A stretch of DNA of 64,000 nucleotides from Palsa-504 sp963787645 (lineage in GTDB: Bacteria > Actinomycetota > Actinomycetes > Streptosporangiales > Streptosporangiaceae): positions 62,001 through 126,000 of the forward strand of contig CAWBDS010000013.1 in NCBI GenBank assembly GCA_963787645.1, given 5' to 3'. The stretch's first letter is position 1; every line of letters begins with the position of its first letter. The notes under the pieces were generated by a model. The model had not been told where the DNA came from and searched no databases. It saw nothing but the letters and a program-made list of their open reading frames with translations. Below, piece by piece: positions 39,901 through 46,897 of this stretch. The position numbers were made by a program, and so were the translations under genes.

Positions 39901-40605
39901 GGCTACTACACGGACTTTCACGAGTTCCTCATCACGCCGTGGAACACGGCCCTGATCCTGGCGGAGCAGATGACGACCGCGAACTTGACCTCTATCGGCG
40001 GACCAGCCGACCAGCGGGTCTTCACCGGCATCGTCGAGGAAGTCGACGTCGCCACCGGCCGCGTGCTGTTCTGGTGGAACGGCGCCGACCACGTGCCCTA
40101 CCGCGACATCCACCTGCCGCTGCCCTCGTCTGCCGCCGCACCCTGGGACTGGTTCCACATCAACGCCGTCACCTGGACACCGATGACAACCTGCTGATCA
40201 ACTCCCGCTACACGTGGACGACCTGCAAGGTCAGCCTCCGCACCGGGAGGATCATGCGGGACTCGGCGGCAAGACCCCGAGGCCATTGGCCACGACGAGT
40301 ACACCTTCTTCGACGACGAGTCCGACGGCACCACCACCCTGCTGTCCCGCAGCCGGGCCGTCACCGTGCAGGTCAACCTGGCCACCAAGGTGGCCACCCT
40401 GGTCAAGTCCGTGGACCAGCCCGAGGGACAGGTCGCCTCCGCCGAGGGCAATGCGCAGACCACCACCATCGGTGACCTGTTCGTCGGCTGGGGAGCGTTG
40501 CCTTACATCTCCGAGTTCAGCCCCGCCGGGCGACTCCTGTTCAACGCGGAACTCCCGGCCGGCATCATCACCTACCGGGCCTACCACCTCCTGCCCTGGC
40601 GCTAG
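39901..40605 (+). pseudogene. Arylsulfotransferase-family (ASST) gene remnant, frameshifted
   Basis: Three adjoining pieces match one protein in two frames. They are YYTDFHEFLITPWNTALIL to PWDWFHINAV (frame 1, to about 40168), LDTDDNLLINSRYTWTTCKVS (frame 3), then DPEAIGHDEYTFFDDESDG to FNAELPAGIITYRAY (frame 1, 40273-40605). The first shift is explained by one lost A in GTCAACCTGG. A further deletion lies just before DPEAIGHDE, and the N-terminal portion is absent. These segments are typical of actinobacterial arylsulfotransferase-like beta-propellers. Non-functional remnant. Confidence 0.8.
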
Positions 40606-40751
40606 CCGGCTGGTAACCGGATTGATGGCTAGCTGTGACTTTTCGGCGGAGAGATCGATGCAAGATAGAACTTGCGCCTCGGCTACGCACGAACTGCGAG
40701 CCAACCGGGCGGGATCACCGGCGAACCGCGAGAGAAAAGGACGACACGCTG

Positions 40752-42698
40752 ATGATCCCAGCACGCACCGGCGACGCCCGCAGCGCGAGCAAGGGGGCGT
40801 TGACCAGATTCAGAAAACTGCACGTCGGCGCCCTTGTCGTGGCGGTGGCTAGCGTCACCGCCCTCGGCGCCTGCAGCAGCAGCGGCAGCAGCGGCAGCTC
40901 CTCGAACAGGCCTACCCTGCCCGGGGCGGTGACGCAGCCAGGTTCGATCGGCCAGATCCCGGCGGCGGGCACGCCCAGCGGCAAGGCCGGAACGGTCACC
41001 TACGCGCTGCCGCCCGGCGCGGTACCGAACTGGATCTTGCCGATGCCGACCGCGGCGTCGAACTCGGTCTACAACGTGCTCAACTTCGAGTACCAGATGT
41101 GGCCGCCGATGTACTACGCGCCGGACGGCTCCACCCCGACCGTCGACCCGGCGCTGAGCCCGGCGAACGCGCCGCAGTGGTCCAACGGCGACAAGACCAT
41201 GACCATCACGCTCAAGCCGTGGAAGTGGAGCAACGGGACGACGCTCAGCTCCAAGGACCTGCTGTTCACCTTCGACGTCATCGCGGCGGGGGTCAAGGCG
41301 TCCCCGGCGAACTGGGCGCCGTACGTGCCCGGGTTCTTCCCCAGCACGATCACCAGCATGTCGACGCCGAACGCCACCACGCTGGTGGTCAACATGAACA
41401 AGGCGGTCAACCCGACCTGGATGGAAGAAGACATCCTCAGCGCCGTCCCGATCATGCCCGCGGCTGAGTGGGCCAAGGACTCCGCGAGCGGCTCGACGCT
41501 GGATTACACCCAGCCGGCCAACGCGCTGAAGATCTTCAACTACCTGACCTCGCAGGCCAAGGCGGTGTCCAGCTACGCCACCAACCCGCTGTGGCAGACG
41601 GTGGACGGGCCGTACAAGCTGAGCTCGTTCAACGACACCACCGGCGCCTTCACCATGGTGCCGAACACCGGCTACACCGGTCCGCACGCGACTCCGGAGT
41701 CGGACTACACGGGTGTGCCGTTCACCTCGAACGCGGCGGAGTGGAACGCGGTCAAGACCGGGTCGGTGGACGTGGGGTACGTGCCGCAGGAGGACGCGCC
41801 GCAGATCCCGCAGCTCAAGGGGCTCGGCTACAACTACTACGGGCTGCCGGACTTCGGTGACTACTTCGTGGCGTATAACTTCAAGGACACCACGGGTCAC
41901 TTCAACGCGATCGCGAACCAGCTGTACTTCCGGCAGGCGATGCAGCACCTGGAGGACCAGGCCGGGCAGATCAAGGCGTACTTCAACGGGGACGGCGACC
42001 CGGCCTACGGGCCGATCCCGGCCTACCCCAAGAGCCCGTTCCTGCCCTCGAACGCGACGACCAACCCGTACCCGTTCAGCGTGTCGGCCGCGATCAGCTT
42101 GCTCAAGGCCAACGGCTGGAACGTGACCCCGAACGGCACCGACACCTGCGCCAAGCCCGGCACCGGGTCTGGTGAGTGCGGGGCCGGGATCCCGGCGGGC
42201 GCCAAGCTGGCGTTCAACTTGATCTACAACACCACCCCGCCGATCCCGAACCAGGTCGAGGACCTGGCCTCGGACGCCAAGGCGGCCGGCATCGAACTCG
42301 CGCTGTCCGGCAGCAACTTCAACTTCATGATCCAGAACTACAACGACGGGGCGTCGTTGACGGACGCGAACAAGTGGGCCATGGAGGACTTCGGCGGCGA
42401 GACCGACGCCACCTACCCGACCCAGTTCGGGTTCTTGAACACCGGCGGATCCGGGCAGATCGGCGACTACAGCAACCCGCAAGCCGACTCCCTGATCATG
42501 GCCTCCGTGACGAGCAGCGACCCGAGCGCGGTCACCAACGAGGCCTCCTACTTCACCACGCAGGTCCCGGTGCTGTGGCAGCCGGTGCTCGACTACACCT
42601 GGGCCTGGAAGAGCAACATCTCGGCGACCGACCCGACGGCGTTCGAGAACCTGACCCAGTACGACAACACGCCGCAGTTCTGGTACCTGAACAAGTAG
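40752..42698 (+). CDS. Family 5 extracellular solute-binding lipoprotein (peptide/nickel type), orphan
   Basis: A 648-residue lipoprotein with lipobox LGAC followed by a Ser/Gly linker. The mature part has the oligopeptide-binding layout: NVLNFEYQMWPPMYY, a KTMTITLKPWKWSNGTTLSSKDLLFTFDVI block near residue 150, and KAYFNGDGDPAYGPIPAYP near 420. The ATG at 40752 is the one that places a proper signal peptide at the N-terminus. No permease or ATPase genes are adjacent, so it must work with components elsewhere or act as a sensor or scavenger. A strong terminator follows. Confidence 0.88.
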   Translation: MIPARTGDARSASKGALTRFRKLHVGALVVAVASVTALGACSSSGSSGSSSNRPTLPGAVTQPGSIGQIPAAGTPSGKAGTVTYALPPGAVPNWILPMPTAASNSVYNVLNFEYQMWPPMYYAPDGSTPTVDPALSPANAPQWSNGDKTMTITLKPWKWSNGTTLSSKDLLFTFDVIAAGVKASPANWAPYVPGFFPSTITSMSTPNATTLVVNMNKAVNPTWMEEDILSAVPIMPAAEWAKDSASGSTLDYTQPANALKIFNYLTSQAKAVSSYATNPLWQTVDGPYKLSSFNDTTGAFTMVPNTGYTGPHATPESDYTGVPFTSNAAEWNAVKTGSVDVGYVPQEDAPQIPQLKGLGYNYYGLPDFGDYFVAYNFKDTTGHFNAIANQLYFRQAMQHLEDQAGQIKAYFNGDGDPAYGPIPAYPKSPFLPSNATTNPYPFSVSAAISLLKANGWNVTPNGTDTCAKPGTGSGECGAGIPAGAKLAFNLIYNTTPPIPNQVEDLASDAKAAGIELALSGSNFNFMIQNYNDGASLTDANKWAMEDFGGETDATYPTQFGFLNTGGSGQIGDYSNPQADSLIMASVTSSDPSAVTNEASYFTTQVPVLWQPVLDYTWAWKSNISATDPTAFENLTQYDNTPQFWYLNK

Positions 42699-42720
42699 CA
42701 GACCGGCCCGAGATAACCCT

Positions 42721-42755
42721 GGCCTGTCTCCCGGCCGTACGCCGGGAGACAGGCC
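42721..42755. terminator. Bidirectional hairpin terminator
   Basis: Perfect 15-bp stem GGCCTGTCTCCCGGC / GCCGGGAGACAGGCC with a 5-base loop, between the binding-protein gene and the convergent phosphatase-like gene. Confidence 0.85.
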
Positions 42756-42757
42756 GA

Positions 42758-43234
42758 CTAGCGCGCCGGGCCACAACCGTTAGCCGTGGAGATGCCCGCG
42801 ATAAGCCGGTCAACATTCAAGATGATTTCTTGATAGGCCTGTTCCCGGAACAGACGCCGTTCTGATTCGGAGCCTGAGATCCGGCCCGGCTCGCCAATAT
42901 CGGCGACTGACCAAACCTGGGGACTGTCCGGAAAGATCACGCTGCGCAGGGACTCGTCGTAGACTCGTTCATTCATGCAGGCCGTGATATCGGTTTCCGC
43001 CAGGCGCGCCTGGGCCAGCTGGTCTCCGTAGCCGTCCTTGGCAAATTCGCGTATGCCGTGCTGCTCGAGGAGATCGAGCGTGGTCCGGTAGTGCACCAGG
43101 TTCTTCGCTTTCTCCGATGCGGCCACCGTCCCGCTCGACCGGGCGCTTGAATCGTTAATCCCGAGTGAATTCAGATAGGCTTCCGCAATAATGCTCCTGA
43201 AACAGTTTCCCCGGCATATGAAGTGAACAATCAT
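42758..43234 (-). CDS. Low-molecular-weight phosphatase/arsenate reductase-like protein
   Basis: A 158-residue protein with the phosphate-binding loop near the N-terminus, CRGNCFRS, fitting C-x5-R (Cys7, Arg13). Relatives dephosphorylate phosphotyrosine proteins or reduce arsenate through this Cys. A later VWSVADIGEP recalls the DxxDP acid loop, but with Gly-Glu in place of an Asp, so catalysis may be altered. No arsenic genes are nearby. A divergent gap of 57 bp separates it from the CCG-domain protein. Confidence 0.75.
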   Translation of the reverse strand: MIVHFICRGNCFRSIIAEAYLNSLGINDSSARSSGTVAASEKAKNLVHYRTTLDLLEQHGIREFAKDGYGDQLAQARLAETDITACMNERVYDESLRSVIFPDSPQVWSVADIGEPGRISGSESERRLFREQAYQEIILNVDRLIAGISTANGCGPAR

Positions 43235-43291
43235 ACGGCCACGCTAGCAACGCGATGTACAGTCGGATCACCAGTCCCGGGGAGGCGATCC

Positions 43292-44311
43292 GTGAGCACC
43301 TTCAACTACGGTGCGTACTACCAGCGCGTGCAGGACAGCAAGAAACTGCAGCTCCCCAAGGACCGGATGTCCTGGATCGAGCGTTTCGAGCCGCCGGACC
43401 GGGCCTATGAGGTCGTGCTGTACCTGGGCTGCAACATCCTGCGCACACCGGACATCGCCGCCGACGTCACGTGGGTCTTCGAGCGGCTCGGCGTCGACTT
43501 CGCCGCCGTGGCCGGCGTGCAGTTCTGCTGCGGCATCACCTGGCACCGCGCACGCGACGACGAGCCGGGCCGGGACGTGTCCCAGCGCAGCATCGAGCGC
43601 CTGTCGGCGTACCAGCCGCGAACCGTCGTGTTCTGGTGCCCGTCGTGCAATGTCCACTACGACAACATCGTCACGGGCCGCGACGGCCGCGAGGTGCCGT
43701 TCGCCATCACGCACTGCACCACCTTCCTGGCCGAGCGGGCGCGGTGCGGCGAGATGCCCTGGGTCCGGGAGGTCCCGCGCCGGGTCGCTCTGCACGCTCA
43801 CGTGGGACGTGACGGCCATGCCACCGGCCAGCAGCGTGCCTATGAGGACCGGACGTCGTGCACCAGCGTGCTGGAGCAGGTTCCGGGGGTGGAGGTGGTC
43901 GGCTGGCTGGACGCACCTCCGGATTTCGACTACGACTGCGGCACCAGCTCGGCCGACGTCGAGCGCGGGCGCTGGCTCGACGTCCGCTCGGCGCTGGTCG
44001 AGCAGGCCCGGGCGATGGGCGCCGACACGCTCGTGACCATCTCCCACGCCTGCCAGCGCGAGTGGTGCGACGCCGGCGGCGACGGCCTGCAGGTGCGCAA
44101 CTACGTTTCCCTGGTCGCCGACGCGCTCGGCATCGAGCGCGACTATGAGGTCGACCTGCTGGGCACCTTCAAGCGGCACGCCGATCCCCGGCAGATCGTG
44201 GAACTGGGCTGGCCAGCGTGGTCATCCCACGGGATCAGCGAGCAAGAGGCGCTCGAGACGGCCAGCAAGTACACCTGGGCGGCCACGTCACCCCGGAGCA
44301 CGGCGCCCTGA
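43292..44311 (+). CDS. CCG-domain (heterodisulfide reductase-like) protein
   Basis: A 339-residue protein with two cysteine-rich CCG-type halves. The first has YLGCN, FCCGITW and WCPSCN, the usual C..CCG..CxxC set for a non-cubane Fe-S cluster or thiol site. The second half is degenerate, with DYDCGTSSAD in place of CCG and SHACQREW further on. Such domains are found in HdrB/GlpC/LutA-type redox proteins. GGGGAGGCG precedes the GTG. No ferredoxin-type partner subunit is adjacent, so its electron partner is unknown. Confidence 0.78.
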   Translation: MSTFNYGAYYQRVQDSKKLQLPKDRMSWIERFEPPDRAYEVVLYLGCNILRTPDIAADVTWVFERLGVDFAAVAGVQFCCGITWHRARDDEPGRDVSQRSIERLSAYQPRTVVFWCPSCNVHYDNIVTGRDGREVPFAITHCTTFLAERARCGEMPWVREVPRRVALHAHVGRDGHATGQQRAYEDRTSCTSVLEQVPGVEVVGWLDAPPDFDYDCGTSSADVERGRWLDVRSALVEQARAMGADTLVTISHACQREWCDAGGDGLQVRNYVSLVADALGIERDYEVDLLGTFKRHADPRQIVELGWPAWSSHGISEQEALETASKYTWAATSPRSTAP

Positions 44312-44429
44312 GCATCGACGGCCCGGCCCGGGCCAGGACCGGCACGGTGATCTTCTTGAGGTCGCAATCACCCGGGGTTGACCACGGCCATACGCGCACG
44401 CTTGATCAACTTTAGGAGCACGGACTTGA

Positions 44430-44783
44430 TCACCAGTGGATTGGCGGCCAGCCGGCCGCCGGGTAGCCAACCGAACGCAGGTACTGGCGGGCTTGCGCCA
44501 CCGCGGCGTCGACATCGGGCAAGGTGAGGCCGACGATGTAGTCGTCGGGGTGGCCCTGGCCGTCGGTGTCATAGCTGAGCACCCAGCCTGATCGCCAGCC
44601 GCGGCCAATCGGGTAGCGCTCGTGCCAGACCAGCATCGGCGTCCGTTTGCCGTCGAAGACCAGGTCGCGGGGATTCAGGTCGTCCTCGAACACCCGGCCG
44701 TCGGGATGGGGCGGGACGATCACCCGGATCGCGGGCCGTTCGTCCTCACGGAGCTGGCCGATCTGGCCGGTTGGGTCAGCCAT
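44430..44783 (-). CDS. Hypothetical protein
   Basis: A 117-residue soluble protein, family not recognised. Contains IRVIVPPHPDGRVFEDDLNP, a WHERYPIGRGWRSGWVLSYDTDG segment and a C-terminal helix DVDAAVAQARQYLRSVG. Acidic N-terminus and no signal or membrane segment. It lies 13 bp downstream of the FhuF-like gene on the same strand and is probably co-transcribed with it. Confidence 0.6.
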   Translation of the reverse strand: MADPTGQIGQLREDERPAIRVIVPPHPDGRVFEDDLNPRDLVFDGKRTPMLVWHERYPIGRGWRSGWVLSYDTDGQGHPDDYIVGLTLPDVDAAVAQARQYLRSVGYPAAGWPPIHW

Positions 44784-44796
44784 AACGCGCTCCAGC

Positions 44797-45498
44797 CTAC
44801 GGTGCCGCCGGAGGGACCGGCCGCAGCACGCAATCGCCGCACAGGCTGCGCGGCCCGTCCGCCGCCGCCCGGTAGATAAGGCAGCAGCTCGAGCGGCGGA
44901 AGGCGGGTCCGGGCCGCTGCCGTTCGCCGCTGAGCCGGGCGCTGGCGAACACGGTGGCGGCCTCGGCCCAGGCGGGACCGCCCAGGTCCGGCCGCTGCGC
45001 CGCGACCTGGGCGGCGGCCGTGTTGGCGGCCGAGGCCACGTTGCCCCACAACACCCGTGGCGAGAGGCTGACCAGGCTCGATGTCGCGGCGGTCAGCGGG
45101 GCGATGACCTCCTCCAGCAGCGTGACCAGGGGTGGCGAGGCGCCAACGGTAGCCGGGACCGACAGCGGCACCGGACCGCCGAGGGTGTCCTGCCACCACA
45201 GCTCGCCGAGCCGCATATCGAGCCCGCGCCCGCTGGCCGCGGCGGCCACGGCGGGCGCGAGGAGGCGGGCGACCAGCCCGAGCTGCGTGACCGAGGCGGC
45301 CACCCGCGGCTCGATCGCCTCGGCGGGACGGCCGGAACTTATCGCCAGCGCCGCCCGCACCGCCTCGACGCGCGCTCGCAGCGGACCGGTCGGCTCGGTC
45401 AGCTCGCGCAGCGGCCGCCACGGCGCGCTGGCCCCGGTCCCGGGCCGGTGCGCACCGACCGCGAAGAACGGTCCGAATGACGCCAGGTACTCGAGCAT
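44797..45498 (-). CDS. FhuF-like (2Fe-2S) protein, siderophore-iron reductase type
   Basis: A 233-residue protein ending in the characteristic cysteine cluster SSCCLIYR..CGDC (Cys-Cys-x10-Cys-x2-Cys), the [2Fe-2S] site of FhuF-type ferric reductases that free iron from siderophores. The preceding all-helical region (VTQLGLVARLLAPAVAAAA, LGELWWQDTLGGPVPLSV) fits the family. The ATG at 45498 has a long imperfect hairpin 17 bp upstream (45516-45559), possibly regulatory. No siderophore transport genes are present in the window. Confidence 0.82.
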   Translation of the reverse strand: MLEYLASFGPFFAVGAHRPGTGASAPWRPLRELTEPTGPLRARVEAVRAALAISSGRPAEAIEPRVAASVTQLGLVARLLAPAVAAAASGRGLDMRLGELWWQDTLGGPVPLSVPATVGASPPLVTLLEEVIAPLTAATSSLVSLSPRVLWGNVASAANTAAAQVAAQRPDLGGPAWAEAATVFASARLSGERQRPGPAFRRSSCCLIYRAAADGPRSLCGDCVLRPVPPAAP

Positions 45499-45515
45499 GA
45501 CCAGCCAAGTGCACC

Positions 45516-45559
45516 ACGGTCCGTTCGGATCATCAGTTCTTTTTTCCCGAACGGGCCGT
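45516..45559. promoter_or_regulatory. Long inverted repeat upstream of FhuF-like gene
   Basis: 13-bp arms (ACGGTCCGTTCGG and CCGAACGGGCCGT, one mismatch) around an 18-base T-rich loop, in the presumed leader of the FhuF-like gene. Could be an operator or an RNA hairpin. Confidence 0.4.
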
Positions 45560-45660
45560 GGTTCGTGCGGTCGGCCAGGCTGACCGCCGGGCCGAAGCGG
45601 TCAGGAGGCCCGCGACCTCGACCTGCTCCTGTCTGCCGACTAAACCTGATTAGCTACTTT

Positions 45661-45691
45661 CCGAGAGAATACTCTTGGAGTATTCTCTCGG
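45661..45691. promoter_or_regulatory. 31-bp perfect palindromic operator of PadR-ABC module 1
   Basis: Arms CCGAGAGAATACTC and GAGTATTCTCTCGG around TTG, ending two bases before the PadR ATG. It probably covers the promoter or a leaderless start, allowing direct autorepression. Confidence 0.7.
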
Positions 45692-45693
45692 TT

Positions 45694-46217
45694 ATGAATG
45701 TTCCGCTGACGCTGCTTGGCCTGCTTGAGCGGGGGCCGAGTCACGGGTACGACCTGAAACGGGATTATGACGCGTACTTCGGCCGGGGCCGGCCGGTGCG
45801 CTACAGCCAGGTGTACGCCACCTTGTCCCGGCTGGCCCGGGACAGGAAGGCGGTCGCCGGTCCGGTCGAGCAGGGCGCCGGCCCGGAACGCCGACGCTAC
45901 GTCATCACCGAGGCGGGCGCTGCCGACGTCGAGCGGTGGCTGGCCGAACCGGTCCCGCCCGAGCCGGACCTGGACAGCGAGCTGTTCGCCAAGGTGGTGC
46001 TCGGCCTGATGCTCGGCCGGCCGCCGCCGGCTACCTGGATGTCCAGCGCGCCGCGCATCTGCAGCGGATGCGGGAGCTCACCGAGCTGAAGCGGGACGGG
46101 GATCCGCTCAACGTGCTGCTCGCCGACCACGCGCTCTACCGACTGGAGGCTGACCTGCGATGGATGGACCATACCGCGGCCCGGCTGGACCTGCTCTCGC
46201 GGGCGGTGCGCCCGTGA
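45694..46217 (+). pseudogene. PadR family regulator with a one-base frameshift
   Basis: Frame 1 gives a good PadR winged helix (MNVPLTLLGLLERGPSHGYDLKRDYDAYF, YSQVYATLSRLARD, RRRYVITEAGAADVERWL) up to about 46020. The expected C-terminal domain (AGYLDVQRAAHLQRMRELT to ARLDLLSRAVRP) continues in frame 3 to 46217. A single base, probably one G, is missing in the GGCCGGCCGCCGCC run near 46022. The frame-1 product would be 131 residues ending in unrelated sequence, so DNA binding may remain but dimerisation is probably lost. Sequencing error is possible in this GC run. Confidence 0.8.
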
Positions 46218-46897
46218 CCGCCGCGATCTTGCAGGCCCGGGACCTGGTCAGGTCGTTCGGCGAGACGCCTGCCCTGCGCGGCGCCTCGCTGACCGTACAG
46301 CGAGGCGAGATTGTCGCGGTGATGGGCCCGAGCGGGTCGGGCAAGTCCACGCTGCTGCACTGCCTGGCGGGCATCTTGGTCCCCGAGGCGGGCGAGGTCT
46401 GGTTCGACGGGCAGCGGCTGGGCACCCTGAGCGATGACCAGCGCAGCACGTTGCGCCGGGATCGGTTCGGGTTCGTCTTCCAGTTCGGTCAGCTGGTCCC
46501 CGAGCTGACCGCGGAAGAGAACGTCGCCCTGCCCCTGCTGCTGTCGGGCGCTCGCCGCGGCGCGGCGACGGCGGCGGCCCGGCACTGGTTCGGCGCGCTC
46601 GGTCTGGCCGGTCTTGAGCGGCGCAGGTCGGGGGAGCTGTCCGGCGGGCAGGCCCAGCGCGTGGCGCTGGCCCGCGGCCTGGTCGCCGATCCGCAGGTGC
46701 TGTTCGCCGACGAGCCGACCGGGTCGCTGGACTCGGTGTCCGGTGAGCTGGTCATGGATCTGCTCACCGACGCGGTCCGCGAGCGCGGCACCACCGTCGT
46801 CCTGGTCACTCACGATGCCCGGGTCGCCGCCTACGCCGACCGCGAGGTCGTGGTCAGGGACGGCACGGTCGGCACGCTCACCGGAGCCAAGCCGTGA
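46214..46897 (+). CDS. ABC transporter ATPase, LolD/MacB type
   Basis: A 227-residue ATPase: Walker A GPSGSGKST, Q-loop FVFQFGQLVPELT, signature LSGGQAQRV, Walker B VLFADEPTGSLD and switch His in LVTHDARV. Typical partner of FtsX-like permeases in lipoprotein release, antimicrobial export or mechanotransmission. The GTG start overlaps the regulator stop and the ATPase stop overlaps the permease GTG (GTGA both times), so all three are translationally coupled. Confidence 0.94.
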   Translation: MTAAILQARDLVRSFGETPALRGASLTVQRGEIVAVMGPSGSGKSTLLHCLAGILVPEAGEVWFDGQRLGTLSDDQRSTLRRDRFGFVFQFGQLVPELTAEENVALPLLLSGARRGAATAAARHWFGALGLAGLERRRSGELSGGQAQRVALARGLVADPQVLFADEPTGSLDSVSGELVMDLLTDAVRERGTTVVLVTHDARVAAYADREVVVRDGTVGTLTGAKP

